Positions 1 to 8,342 of a stretch of 31,141 nucleotides of DNA are shown here, in pieces. The translations under genes were made by a program, and so were the position numbers. This DNA comes from WLWS01 sp964639535. GTDB taxonomy: Bacteria; Pseudomonadota; Gammaproteobacteria; Eutrophobiales; Eutrophobiaceae. The stretch's first letter is position 1. Each line of letters begins with the position of its first letter. The notes below the pieces were generated by a model. The model ran no database searches and was not told the DNA's origin. It worked only from the letters and a program-made list of their open reading frames with translations. The stretch spans positions 1-31,141 of the forward strand of contig CAZXDV010000004.1 in the NCBI GenBank assembly GCA_964639535.1. Direction: 5' to 3'.

Positions 1-422
1 AGCACACCACCGTAACGGGATGTGCCAAAGGCGTTGGCATGACGAATTACATCCATGCTTCGGTCCACACCCGGACCTTTGCCATACCACATGCTGAAAA
101 CACCATCGTACTTTGCCCCGGGAAACACGTTGACCTGCTGTGACCCCCATACCGCGGTGGCAGCAAGGTCTTCATTTACGCCCGGTTGAAACTGGATGTG
201 ATGTTCATCCAGCCAGGGCCTGGCTTTCCAGATAGCCTGGTCGACTCCACCCAGCGGAGAACCACGATAGCCGGAAATAAAGCCGGCAGTGTTCAAACCC
301 GCTTCAAGGTCTCTCTGGTGTTGCAGTATGGGTAGCCGGACCAGTGCTTCGATACCGGTGAGGTAGGCGCGCGTTGTATCAAGGGCATACTTGTCATCCA
401 GCGAGACTTTGGAAATTGCCAT
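1..422 (-). CDS. Indolepyruvate ferredoxin oxidoreductase, N-terminal 140 codons (runs off window)
   Basis: Reading the minus strand from the ATG at 420-422 gives an uninterrupted frame to the window edge. It contains the segments NTAGFISGYRGSPLGG, FQPGVNEDLAATAVWG and MWYGKGPGVDRS. These match, from memory, the N-terminus of the fused (IorA+IorB-like, about 1150-residue) proteobacterial indolepyruvate ferredoxin oxidoreductases. These enzymes oxidatively decarboxylate aryl-pyruvates from Trp, Phe and Tyr transamination to aryl-acyl-CoA, using thiamine diphosphate and Fe-S clusters. Only the start of the pyrimidine-binding domain is visible; cofactor-binding and Fe-S parts lie outside the window. 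The start is supported by GGGGA eight bases upstream. The gene is divergent from an Lrp-type regulator, which probably controls it. Confidence 0.9.
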   Translation of the reverse strand, partial: MAISKVSLDDKYALDTTRAYLTGIEALVRLPILQHQRDLEAGLNTAGFISGYRGSPLGGVDQAIWKARPWLDEHHIQFQPGVNEDLAATAVWGSQQVNVFPGAKYDGVFSMWYGKGPGVDRSMDVIRHANAFGTSRYGGV

Positions 423-586
423 TTGAATTTTCCCCGTTCTTGAGTTGGGTTTGAATTGCCATGAAGCGGGCAGGTTGTAGGAGAAAATATTAGTACAGGA
501 AGGGGGTATAATTTATTTTAAAAATGGCAGGTTTTGGCTAATTCGTGTATAAAATCACCTTAATTAGGTTAAATAAGGGATAAATA
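423..586. promoter_or_regulatory. Divergent promoter region, iorA-like gene / Lrp regulator
   Basis: This 164-base intergenic stretch is AT-rich, especially 507-586. It contains a TATAAT at 507-512 and a TATAAAAT at 548-555, but no convincing -35 partner at standard spacing for either. The inverted repeat ACCT-taatt-AGGT (557-569) lies 17 bases before the regulator's start codon and could be an autoregulatory Lrp-type site. That assignment is inference. The regulator has an AAGGGA ribosome-binding site at 575-580. Confidence 0.45.
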
Positions 587-1063
587 ATGCAAATCGAATT
601 AAGCCCAAATGACCTGCGTATCCTGCAGCTATTGCAGACAGACGCGAGCCTGAGCACCGCGGAGATTGCCGAGAAAGTTGGACTGTCGCAATCACCCTGC
701 TGGCGCCGAATCAGCAGGCTCGAACAGGCGGGTTTGATCAAGCGCAGGGTAGCTGTGCTGGATCATCAAAAGCTGGGTATGGAGGTTGTGGTGTTTGTGA
801 ATATCAGCCTCACCGCTCACGGCAGGCAAAACCTTGCTGCCTTTGAAAAGGAAATTCGATTGTTTCCGGAGGTACTTGAGTGCTACACGGTGACCGGGCA
901 GATGGATTACCTGTTAAAGATCGTCACCAGGGATATCCAGCACTACGAGAGCTTTATTCGAAACCAGTTGATGACTTTGCCCATGATCAGGGAAATGCAT
1001 TCCACCATCGCAGTCACAGAGATCAAGGACACCACCGAGTTGCCGTTAGAAACACAAATGTAA
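587..1063 (+). CDS. Lrp/AsnC family transcriptional regulator
   Basis: The 158-residue product has the size and layout of the family. A helix-turn-helix lies at about residues 22-52 (STAEIAEKVGLSQSPCWRRI), and a C-terminal RAM/AsnC ligand-binding domain covers about residues 66-150 with the YTVTGQMDYLL segment typical of the effector domain. Such proteins form octameric or hexadecameric feast/famine regulators that bind amino acids or related keto acids. It is divergent from the indolepyruvate oxidoreductase gene, so it most likely regulates aromatic amino acid (keto acid) degradation and itself; this is inferred from gene pairing. It is one of three Lrp/AsnC genes in the window. The ATG at 587 is preceded by AAGGGA. 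Confidence 0.93.
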   Translation: MQIELSPNDLRILQLLQTDASLSTAEIAEKVGLSQSPCWRRISRLEQAGLIKRRVAVLDHQKLGMEVVVFVNISLTAHGRQNLAAFEKEIRLFPEVLECYTVTGQMDYLLKIVTRDIQHYESFIRNQLMTLPMIREMHSTIAVTEIKDTTELPLETQM

Positions 1064-1111
1064 CCCTCAACCGACGACACGCCAGGGAGACTGCATGGAT
1101 AACAGATTACC

Positions 1112-1211
1112 GTTTACCAGGGGCAGGTAAGCAGACCCTCAGTGACATGGACGTCACTGAGGAGCGTACATGGACGTATTTACAGCGAGTCTGCGTCCTG
1201 CCCTGGTGAAC
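1112..1211. repeat. Nested palindromic intergenic element (MITE/REP-like)
   Basis: The space between two convergent genes is almost filled by a nested inverted repeat. Outer arms are 1112-1127 and 1197-1211 (15 pairs with one G/T wobble and one bulged G). Middle arms are GCAGAC (1131-1136) and GTCTGC (1189-1194). The inner arms are a perfect 10-bp pair, CCTCAGTGAC (1137-1146) and GTCACTGAGG (1153-1162), around the loop ATGGAC. A second ACATGGACGT occurs at 1168-1177, repeating that of the inner hairpin (1145-1154). No T-run follows, so it is not a standard terminator. It resembles, from memory, abundant intergenic palindromes of marine gammaproteobacteria with an AGCGTACATGGACGTA core, but I could not check this. 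Confidence 0.6.
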
Positions 1212-1251
1212 GGATAAATCATGCTGGTTTGGTCCAGGAATACTTGGCGTG

Positions 1252-1995
1252 TCAGGCGGCCTTTTTCTTCTCGAACCAGCTTTCCAGTTCATCCGCACCA
1301 CCAATGTGATCACCATTGATGAAAACCTGCGGAAAAGTCGTGGAAGCAGACAGCGCTCTCAGGCTTCGGTCAGTAAAGTCACGATTGAGCACCAGCTCTT
1401 CGTACTCGATACCAGCTTCCTGCAGCAAGGCCTTGGCCTTTGCACAGAATCCACAACCCGGGCGGGTCAGGATAGTAGCATCAGCCGGTGCTTCACTTTC
1501 AGGGGCGATGTAGTTCAGCATGGTGTCGGCGTCGCTGACCTCATAGGGATCGCCTGGCTTTTCCGGCTCGATAAACATCTTGTCAATAACACCATCTTTA
1601 ACCAGCATAGAGTAACGCCAGGAGCGCTTGCCAAAACCCAGGTCGTCCTTGTCTACCAGCAGTCCCATGCCGTTGGTAAATTCGCCGTTACCGTCAGGCA
1701 GGAAAGTGACGTTGTCAGCCTTCTGGTCCACCTTCCATTCGTTCATCACGAAAGCATCGTTAACAGAAATACAGATTATTTCGTCGATGCCGTGCTTGCG
1801 AAAAGTGCTCGCCAACTGGTTGTATCGCGGTACGTGCGATGATGAACAGGTGGGGGTGAAAGCACCCGGCAGTGAAAATACGATGACATTCTTACCCTTG
1901 AAGATGTCGTTGCTGTCCAGGTTTACCCAGTCGTGATCGCGTCGTGTGCGAAAACTGGCAGCGGGTACCTGCTGTCCTTCTTTATTATCTAACAT
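1252..1995 (-). CDS. Peroxiredoxin-glutaredoxin fusion protein (Prx5/Grx hybrid)
   Basis: The 247-residue protein has an N-terminal Prx5-type peroxiredoxin (about 1-165) with the active-site motif PGAFTPTC and peroxidatic Cys50. Arg127 lies where family members have their conserved active-site Arg. A C-terminal glutaredoxin domain (about 172-245) carries the redox pair C181-G-F-C184 and the TFPQVFINGDHIGG glutathione-binding segment. This is the layout of the Haemophilus hybrid peroxiredoxin, which reduces H2O2 and alkyl hydroperoxides with glutathione without a separate glutaredoxin. Cytoplasmic; no signal peptide is present. It starts 29 bases after dps and has a strong GAGGAG ribosome-binding site, so the two are probably one oxidative-stress operon. 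The identification is firm; the operon is inferred from spacing. Confidence 0.95.
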   Translation of the reverse strand: MLDNKEGQQVPAASFRTRRDHDWVNLDSNDIFKGKNVIVFSLPGAFTPTCSSSHVPRYNQLASTFRKHGIDEIICISVNDAFVMNEWKVDQKADNVTFLPDGNGEFTNGMGLLVDKDDLGFGKRSWRYSMLVKDGVIDKMFIEPEKPGDPYEVSDADTMLNYIAPESEAPADATILTRPGCGFCAKAKALLQEAGIEYEELVLNRDFTDRSLRALSASTTFPQVFINGDHIGGADELESWFEKKKAA

Positions 1996-2024
1996 GGATT
2001 TTCTCCTCTTTGTTTAAGCTTGGT

Positions 2025-2495
2025 TTATGAATTCAACATGGAGCGCAGCATCCAGGCATTTTTTTCATGCAGCTGCACTCTCTGGGTTAGTAAATCTGCG
2101 CTGGGGTGATCGCCTGCATTTTCTGCCACCTCGATAACTTTTCTCGAGTTGCGGGCCACGGTTTCCTGGCCGATCACCAGCTGCCGGATCATTTCCTCTG
2201 CGACCGGTACCTTGTCTTCTTCCTCGATCTCGGTGAGCTGGCTATAAGCGCGGTATGAGCCCGGGGCATCAAAGCCAAGTGCGCGAATCCTCTCGGCGAT
2301 ATCGTCAACGGCAATAGCGAGTTCACTGTACTGGTCTTCAAACATCTGGTGCAGGGTGTTGAACTGCGGACCGGATACGTTCCAGTGGTAGTTATGGGTT
2401 TTCAGGTACAGCGTATAGCTGTCAGCAAGCACCTGGGAAAGGCCCGAGGCGATAGCCTCGCGCTGTTCCGGCTTTATTCCGATATTGATATCCAT
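2025..2495 (-). CDS. dps: Dps family ferritin-like DNA-protecting protein
   Basis: The 156-residue protein has the family's usual length and the dinuclear ferroxidase motif. His37 and Trp38 (in THNYHWNVSG), His49 and Glu53 (in LHQMFEDQY) align with the E. coli ligands His51, His63 and Asp67. Dps assembles into dodecamers that oxidise Fe(II) with H2O2, store ferric iron and, in many species, coat DNA. The N-terminus is short and lacks a long lysine-rich tail, so direct DNA binding through a tail looks less likely. The start is supported by GGAG seven bases upstream. The 110 bases upstream are very AT-rich; I found no convincing full OxyR or PerR site there. It is the first gene of a probable dps-peroxiredoxin operon. 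Confidence 0.95.
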   Translation of the reverse strand: MDINIGIKPEQREAIASGLSQVLADSYTLYLKTHNYHWNVSGPQFNTLHQMFEDQYSELAIAVDDIAERIRALGFDAPGSYRAYSQLTEIEEEDKVPVAEEMIRQLVIGQETVARNSRKVIEVAENAGDHPSADLLTQRVQLHEKNAWMLRSMLNS

Positions 2496-2605
2496 AGTTA
2501 TTCTCCATCAAGATTAAAATTAATGAAGAAATTATCTATGGTTTGTGAAGATAGGTATATTGAATAATTTAAATGTAATTGATATGAAAAATCTATCGAT
2601 ATAAG

Positions 2606-3643
2606 TTACTGATTTTCCGCGATATCGTTGAGAAACGCCTCGATATCCTGCTGCGTTGTACTCCAGGAGCACATCAGGCGCGCACCACCCTTGGCGATAA
2701 AATTGTAGTAACGCCAGCCTTTTTCCTTCAGCGCCGTGTGCAGGCCCTCGGGAAAGTGCGCAAACACGCCGTTGGCCTGTATCGGGTTAAGCAGGTGGAT
2801 ATCGGGAAACTGCTGCAAGCCCTGGGCAAGTGCCTGGGCACACTGGTTGGCATGCCTGGCGTGATTCAGGGCAACATCATTTTCCAGGATGCCGACCCAG
2901 GGCGCTGAGAGGTAGCGCATTTTTGATGCCAGCTGTCCTGCCTGCTTGCAGCGATATTCAAACTCGCTGGCCAGTTCACGATCAAAGAATACAACCGCAT
3001 CACCCACGGGGATCCCAAGCTTGGTACCGCCCAGGCAGAGAACATCAACCCCGCACTTCCAGCTGATGTCCTTGGCGCTGACATCAAGTGAAGCGAGGGC
3101 GTTAAAAAAGCGTGCGCCATCCATGTGCAGTCGAAGCGATAGCTCTTTCGCAAGCTCGCCGATGGCGGTAAGTTCTTCGACGTTGTATACCGTGCCCATC
3201 TCGGTGGGTTGTGTTACCGAGATCACCCTGGTTTTTGGAAAGTGTACGTCGGTTCTTGCGGTCGCAATTCGGCGAACCTCGTCGATATCAATCTTTCCGT
3301 GGTCGCCGCCGGCCAGCAGCACCTTGGTACCATTAGAATAAAATTCCGGTGCACCGCACTCATCCGTTTCCACGTGGGCCATGTTATGACAAATGATGCT
3401 GTGATATGACTGGCACAGCGACGCGAGCGCGAGGGAGTTGGCCGCAGTGCCATTGAAAGTAAAGAAAACTTCGCAATCGGTTTCAAACAGTTCGCGAATC
3501 AGGTCGGCAGCCCTTGCCGTCCAGGCATCGTCACCGTAACCGGGCGAATAACCCCGGTTTGCCTCTTCCATGGCCTGCCATGCCTCGGGAGTTACCCCGG
3601 CGGTATTGTCGCTGGCAAAATGATACTTCAACTCGTTACTCAT
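2606..3643 (-). CDS. ltaE: Low-specificity L-threonine aldolase (PLP-dependent)
   Basis: The 345-residue protein matches the beta-eliminating lyase/threonine aldolase family in length and motifs. These are an early SDNTAG segment, HMDGAR (173-178) whose Asp175 would contact the PLP pyridine nitrogen, and LGGTKLG with the probable Schiff-base Lys208. The enzyme cleaves L-threonine or L-allo-threonine to glycine and acetaldehyde, and also acts on related beta-hydroxy amino acids. It lies 49 bases downstream of the proline-degradation gene on the same strand, with only a weak ribosome-binding site, so it is probably co-transcribed with putA. Stereospecificity cannot be read from sequence here. 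Confidence 0.93.
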   Translation of the reverse strand: MSNELKYHFASDNTAGVTPEAWQAMEEANRGYSPGYGDDAWTARAADLIRELFETDCEVFFTFNGTAANSLALASLCQSYHSIICHNMAHVETDECGAPEFYSNGTKVLLAGGDHGKIDIDEVRRIATARTDVHFPKTRVISVTQPTEMGTVYNVEELTAIGELAKELSLRLHMDGARFFNALASLDVSAKDISWKCGVDVLCLGGTKLGIPVGDAVVFFDRELASEFEYRCKQAGQLASKMRYLSAPWVGILENDVALNHARHANQCAQALAQGLQQFPDIHLLNPIQANGVFAHFPEGLHTALKEKGWRYYNFIAKGGARLMCSWSTTQQDIEAFLNDIAENQ

Positions 3644-3692
3644 CTATCTGTTGTCCCTGTGGTTTTCCATAGAATATCACAAGCTGAATTTA

Positions 3693-6600
3693 TCAATCGC
3701 CCAGCGCGAGCAGGCTGGCATTGCCACCTATTGCAGAAGTGTTAACTGTCAATACCTGCTCGGTGGTAAACGCGCGAAGGTAACCCGGGCCACCCGCCTT
3801 TGGGCCGGTGCCGGACAGCCCCTGGCCACCAAAAGGCTGGGTTCCTACAACTGCACCGGTGATATTTCGATTCACATAGACATTACCGACATTAACACGG
3901 TCGCGGATATAGCTGGCCCGCTGTTCAATACGACTATGAACGCCCAGGGTAAGTCCGTAGCCTGATTCGTTGATGTTGCTGATAATGTCATCCAGCTCAT
4001 CGTGCCGAAAGGTCGCGATATGTAACACGGGTCCAAAGTGTTCCTTCTCAAGCTCTTCAATTCCTTCCACCTCGATGGCGACGGGCGCGAAGAAGTTGCC
4101 CCTGCGCGGTAAGCCCCTGCATTCATGGATGACTTTACCGAGCGACCTGTACTTATCAACGTGTCGTAAAATCGAGTCCATTGCCGCGTTGTCGATCAGG
4201 GGACCTATATCCGTTTCAATGTGGGCAGGGTCATTAATAACAAGGGTATCCATGTGCCCCTTTAGCAGCTGGATCACGGTATCGGCGATGTCCTCCTGCA
4301 CATAAAGTACACGAAGTGCAGAACAGCGCTGTCCCGCGCTGTAGAACGCAGATTGAACAACGTCCCTGACCAATTGCTCTGGCAGGGCGGAGCTGTCCGC
4401 GATCATGACATTCTGACCACCGGTCTCCGCGATGAATTTTCCAATGGCGCCACTGCGTTCTGCCAGCCTGCGGTTAATCAGCTGCGCCGTCGCTGTTGAG
4501 CCGGTAAAACATACCCCGGCCAGGGCACTTTCCTTTAACAGGACGTCACCTGCGCGTTTACCTTCGGCAGGTATGAATTGCATGACACCTGCAGGCAGGC
4601 CCGCCCTGAGCCAGAGATCCATGGCATGGGCTGCCACAAGGCAGCTTTGCTCGGCGGGCTTGGCCAGTACCGTGTTACCGGCCACCAGCGCTGCTGCAAG
4701 CTGGCCGGTAAAAATAGCCAGTGGAAAATTCCAGGGGCTGATGCAAAGGAACACGCCGCGTCCGCGAAGGCGAAGCTGGTTGCTTTCACCGGTAGGTCCG
4801 GGAAGGGCTTTTACCCGTGACAGCTCTCGTTTTGCCTGCGCCGCGTAGTAGTAAAGGAAGTCGATGGCCTCGCGAATCTCGGCCTCGGCGTCAATGATGG
4901 TTTTACCGGACTCTTTTACCAGCAGGGCGAGGAAGTGTGCACGGTTCTGCTCGAAGAGTTCCGCGGTGTTTTCCAGCAGTCGCGCTCGACTGCGTGCAGG
5001 GGTGTTGTTCCACTCAGGCCACGCCTTTGCAGCGTTTTCAAATGCACGGGATAAATCCGCATCACTGCAAAAGCCCCGTTGTCCGATAATCTCGCCATTG
5101 GCCGGGTTGATTACATCATCACACTTGACCTCGATAGCCTGTCCATCGAGGACCGGCAGCGCAATTTCCCTGGGCAGGTTTGCACACGCCAGCTTTCCGG
5201 TTAAGGCTTCCAGTTCCTCGCTGTCTGCGAGATTAGTGCCGCGAGAGTTGCGGCGGGACTTGCCGTACATATCCACCGGTAAAATAATACGTGGATGACG
5301 ATATTGCCCCTGCAGTTGACGGGTTTCCTCGAGCGGATTTGTTACGAGGCTCGACGTGTCCTGCTTGTGTTGCGCCATCTGGTTCACAAAGGAAGTGTTC
5401 GCACCATTTTCCAGCAGGCGCCGTACCAGGTAGGGAAGTAGATCTTCATGGGCTCCCACGGGAGCATAAACCCTGCAGGGTTTTGCGTATGCGTTTATGT
5501 CAACTACCCTGGAGTAAAGTTCTTCTCCCATGCCATGTAAACGCTGGAACTCGTAATCACGCTCCCTGCCGTGGTGATAGATGTAGGAAATTGTCTGGGC
5601 ATTGTGAGTAGCAAACTGGGGAAAAATAAACCTGCATTCTTCCAGCAGGAATCTTGCACAGGCAAGGTAGGACAGGTCGGTACTGGATTTGCGGGTGAAG
5701 ACCGGGTAATCCGAATGCCCTAGCTCCTGCGCCTGCTTGATCTCGTTATCCCAGTAGGCACCCTTCACCAGCCTGACCGGTATGATTTTTTGCTGCTGAA
5801 TGGAAAGTTCCCGCAACCATTTCAATACCGGTAATGCCCTTTTCTGGTAAGCCTGCACAGCAAGCCCAAGACCCTGCCAGCCCTTCAGCCGATGCTCACA
5901 ATATACATTCTCAAACACGCGAAGCGACATCTCCAGCCTGTCCGCTTCCTCGGCATCAATCGTCAGGCCGATACCTGCCTTTTGTGCGAGGGTGGCAAGC
6001 GACAGTAAGCTGCCTGAGAGTGCACGCTCAGCTTCCCTGCAATGACGATATTCATAGCGCGGGTAAAGTGCCGACAATTTTATGGATATACCGGGATTTT
6101 GCTCGATGGACTTCTCTTCACTCGCATGCCGGCCAATTTCCGCGATGGCTTCAGAGTATGCACCAAGGTACCTTTTTGCATCGGCCGCTGTAATTGCGGC
6201 TTCCCCAAGCATGTCAAAAGAGTATCGATAGGCCGAGTTGCCAGGGGATGAACTGCGCGACAGCGCTTCGCTGATATCGCGACCCATGACAAACTGCCTT
6301 GCCATGATGCCCATCGCTGTTTTCATGGCTGCCCGCATCACCGGTTCTTCCATGCGCGCTACGAGCCTGCCCAGGTAATCGGTGGGGTTGGCCAGTGGCT
6401 TCCTGCCGGGTTTAAGCGTCTGCGCACCAAGCATCAGTGCCCAGGTGGAGGCATTAACAAACAGGGAGTCACTTTCGCCAATATGCTGCATCCAGTTTGC
6501 CGAAGACAGCTTGTCTGAGATCAGTTCATCAATGGTGGCATTGTCCGGTATACGCAGCAGGGCTTCGGCGATACACATCAGTACCACGCCTTCATGTGAT

Positions 6601-6848
6601 GACAGGTCATAATGCTCCAGGAAAGCCTGGATACCGCTGCTACTTTCCCGGTACCTGCACCCATGTTCGACAAGCTCTACCGCGGTTTGCCTGATGGCCT
6701 TGTCCAGCGAGTGGTTGAAGCTCATGCTCTCAAGCAGCGACTCTACCAGGCTGTTTTCCTCGGCCAGGTAATAGTTGCTGCTGAGTCGTGACAGCTGGTC
6801 ACGGGGAAAGGCTGTATCGGTGTTTTCCAGGCTGGCGTTGACGGGCAT
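3693..6848 (-). CDS. putA: Bifunctional proline dehydrogenase / glutamate-semialdehyde dehydrogenase (short PutA)
   Basis: The protein oxidises proline to glutamate. Numbering from the upstream GTG, the FAD-linked proline dehydrogenase barrel spans about 205-500, with LVKGAYWD at 363-370 and the Arg pair 479-480 in YLVRRLLENGA. The NAD-linked aldehyde dehydrogenase spans about 560-1040, with SPWNFPLAI 707-715, FTGST 784-788, Glu811 and catalytic Cys845 in AGQRCSA. No N-terminal ribbon-helix-helix DNA-binding domain is present. At about 1050 residues it matches the short type-A PutAs, not the 1320-residue E. coli repressor-enzyme. I prefer the ATG at 6848 (AAAGAG eight bases upstream) over the in-frame GTG at 6857, which would sit directly on that site; this shortens numbering by three. 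A divergent Lrp gene probably supplies regulation. Confidence 0.95.
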   Translation of the reverse strand: MPVNASLENTDTAFPRDQLSRLSSNYYLAEENSLVESLLESMSFNHSLDKAIRQTAVELVEHGCRYRESSSGIQAFLEHYDLSSHEGVVLMCIAEALLRIPDNATIDELISDKLSSANWMQHIGESDSLFVNASTWALMLGAQTLKPGRKPLANPTDYLGRLVARMEEPVMRAAMKTAMGIMARQFVMGRDISEALSRSSSPGNSAYRYSFDMLGEAAITAADAKRYLGAYSEAIAEIGRHASEEKSIEQNPGISIKLSALYPRYEYRHCREAERALSGSLLSLATLAQKAGIGLTIDAEEADRLEMSLRVFENVYCEHRLKGWQGLGLAVQAYQKRALPVLKWLRELSIQQQKIIPVRLVKGAYWDNEIKQAQELGHSDYPVFTRKSSTDLSYLACARFLLEECRFIFPQFATHNAQTISYIYHHGRERDYEFQRLHGMGEELYSRVVDINAYAKPCRVYAPVGAHEDLLPYLVRRLLENGANTSFVNQMAQHKQDTSSLVTNPLEETRQLQGQYRHPRIILPVDMYGKSRRNSRGTNLADSEELEALTGKLACANLPREIALPVLDGQAIEVKCDDVINPANGEIIGQRGFCSDADLSRAFENAAKAWPEWNNTPARSRARLLENTAELFEQNRAHFLALLVKESGKTIIDAEAEIREAIDFLYYYAAQAKRELSRVKALPGPTGESNQLRLRGRGVFLCISPWNFPLAIFTGQLAAALVAGNTVLAKPAEQSCLVAAHAMDLWLRAGLPAGVMQFIPAEGKRAGDVLLKESALAGVCFTGSTATAQLINRRLAERSGAIGKFIAETGGQNVMIADSSALPEQLVRDVVQSAFYSAGQRCSALRVLYVQEDIADTVIQLLKGHMDTLVINDPAHIETDIGPLIDNAAMDSILRHVDKYRSLGKVIHECRGLPRRGNFFAPVAIEVEGIEELEKEHFGPVLHIATFRHDELDDIISNINESGYGLTLGVHSRIEQRASYIRDRVNVGNVYVNRNITGAVVGTQPFGGQGLSGTGPKAGGPGYLRAFTTEQVLTVNTSAIGGNASLLALGD

Positions 6849-6981
6849 TGCGATCACTCTTTATGTTTCTAATATTTCGTATTTTTTCATATATACTTCA
6901 AATATAATTTTTATATTTATTAAAAAACAAAATATAATTTCATCATTATTGCTTTCGTGAAATATCATTTTGAGGTGAGAT
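6849..6981. promoter_or_regulatory. Divergent promoter region between putA and its Lrp-type regulator
   Basis: This stretch is extremely AT-rich compared with its surroundings, with many overlapping TATA-like hexamers on both strands, so individual promoters cannot be assigned. A short dyad, TTTC-GT-GAAA (6953-6962), lies 19 bases before the regulator's start and could be an autoregulatory operator. The regulator has a good GAGGTGA ribosome-binding site at about 6972-6978. AT-rich curved DNA is typical of Lrp-family target sites; the assignment here is inference. Confidence 0.5.
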
Positions 6982-7446
6982 ATGCCCGCAGAACTCGATA
7001 GGATAGACCTGAACATCCTGCGCATACTGCAAAAGCAGGGGCGTATTTCCAACGTGGAGCTTTCGCAACTGGTTAGCCTGAGCCCGGCGCCCTGTCTTAC
7101 ACGGGTGAAGAAGCTGGAGCAGCAGGGTCTCATCAAGTCTTACCGTGCCGAGCTCGACGCCCACGCCCTGGGGCTGTCACTACTGGCTTATGTTGAAGTC
7201 ACCTTGCACAGGACCACGCCGGATGTTTTTGACAGGTTTAAAGCGGTGGTGCAAACCATTGATGAGATCGAGGAGTGTCACATGGTCGCGGGAGGGTTTG
7301 ATTACCTTATCAGGGTGCGCTGCCGTGACATGGATGATTACCGTCGTGTGCTGGGAGAAAAAATTGCTGCCATAAACGACATCTCGCAAACCCATACCTA
7401 CGTGGTGATGGAGCAGGTTAAAACGTCAACATCTCTGAATATTTAG
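6982..7446 (+). CDS. Lrp/AsnC family regulator, probable PutR-type regulator of proline catabolism
   Basis: The 154-residue protein has an N-terminal helix-turn-helix (about 20-50, with VELSQLVSLSPAPCLTRV) and a C-terminal RAM domain containing CHMVAGGFDYLIRVR, the usual effector-pocket segment. It is divergent from the short putA that lacks its own DNA-binding domain. In Agrobacterium, Bradyrhizobium and related species an adjacent Lrp-type PutR activates putA in response to proline; by that analogy this gene probably does the same. The family call is firm and the target is inferred from position. It ends two bases before the stop of the convergent transporter gene. Confidence 0.92.
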   Translation: MPAELDRIDLNILRILQKQGRISNVELSQLVSLSPAPCLTRVKKLEQQGLIKSYRAELDAHALGLSLLAYVEVTLHRTTPDVFDRFKAVVQTIDEIEECHMVAGGFDYLIRVRCRDMDDYRRVLGEKIAAINDISQTHTYVVMEQVKTSTSLNI

Positions 7447-7448
7447 AA

Positions 7449-8342
7449 CTATCCTTTTTCATCCCGCCGCTGGATCAGCAAGCCAAGCACGATGACCACC
7501 AGCCCGATGACCGTTGTTGATGCGATGGATTCACCCAGCACAAAGTGAATAAATACCAGTGACAGGAAAGGTGCTATGAAGATCATGGTGGAAATCTTTG
7601 CTGCGTTACTGGTCATTTGCAGGGCACTCAGCCAGAGTACGAAGGTTATTCCCATCTCAAACAAGCCGACATAGATCCCACTTAGCAGGGCGTAGGGATG
7701 GATGTTCCCAATGCTGGAGAAATACATGCAGGCAAGGGAGACAAAGGGAAGGCCGAAGAGGAAACTCAGGAACAGGCCGAGCACCGGGTCCACTTTATCC
7801 TTTGCCTTGTACAGCCAATACAGGGCCCAGATGATGGTGCTGCCAAGCGCAAGTGCGATGCCAGCCATGCTGAAGCCACCTGAGGGGAACTGCCTGCCGC
7901 CAAGACAAATGACCAGGACACCGCCATAACAGGCGAGGGTGGCCAGCACGTCATTACGACTGACCCTGTGCCCAAGGATGGGTATGGACAGGAACATCAA
8001 CGTGATAGCCCAGGTATAGTTGAGCGACTGCGCCACCTGGGCTGGTAGAAGATCATAGGCCTTGAACAAAACGAGGTAGTAAAAAAACGGGTTTAATAGC
8101 CCGAGACCAAGCAGTCGTAAATAGTCCTCCCTTGCCAGGCTGGCAATGAGAGCAGTTTTTTTCTGGAAAACGAGGATCAGGAGCAGGACCAGGCAGGCGG
8201 AGACTACCGAGATAAACAACAGCTGAAAATTATCCGCGTAGCGCAGGCCAAGCTTGAGAGCGGTGGCGATGCTTGACCAGGACAGCACCGTCAATGCCGC
8301 GAACACATAGGCTTTTTTTTGCCTGTCGAGGCTACTCAGCAT
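7449..8342 (-). CDS. EamA/DMT-superfamily transporter, probable metabolite exporter
   Basis: The frame encodes about ten hydrophobic helices in two repeated halves, as in EamA (RhaT/YdcZ-like, drug/metabolite transporter) proteins of about 300 residues. The N-terminal YVFAALTVLSWSSIATALKL segment is typical of helix 1. The ATG at 8342 gives 297 residues and overlaps the end of the upstream cyclodeaminase gene by 11 bases, suggesting translational coupling. A longer version would need a TTG at 8378 without a ribosome-binding site. Substrate cannot be read from sequence. Pairing with an ornithine cyclodeaminase-family enzyme suggests an amino acid or cyclic imino acid, but this is only context. 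Acts in the inner membrane. Confidence 0.85.
   Translation of the reverse strand: MLSSLDRQKKAYVFAALTVLSWSSIATALKLGLRYADNFQLLFISVVSACLVLLLILVFQKKTALIASLAREDYLRLLGLGLLNPFFYYLVLFKAYDLLPAQVAQSLNYTWAITLMFLSIPILGHRVSRNDVLATLACYGGVLVICLGGRQFPSGGFSMAGIALALGSTIIWALYWLYKAKDKVDPVLGLFLSFLFGLPFVSLACMYFSSIGNIHPYALLSGIYVGLFEMGITFVLWLSALQMTSNAAKISTMIFIAPFLSLVFIHFVLGESIASTTVIGLVVIVLGLLIQRRDEKG

Noticed and set aside
1249..1842. Plus-strand ORF of 197 codons antisense to the peroxiredoxin-glutaredoxin gene
   Set aside because: It is the shadow of a gene with complete active-site motifs on the other strand, and it has no ribosome-binding site or recognisable domain.
2496..2605. OxyR-binding site upstream of dps
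   Set aside because: One ATAG...TAT half-site-like match exists, but the second half-site at the required spacing does not match.
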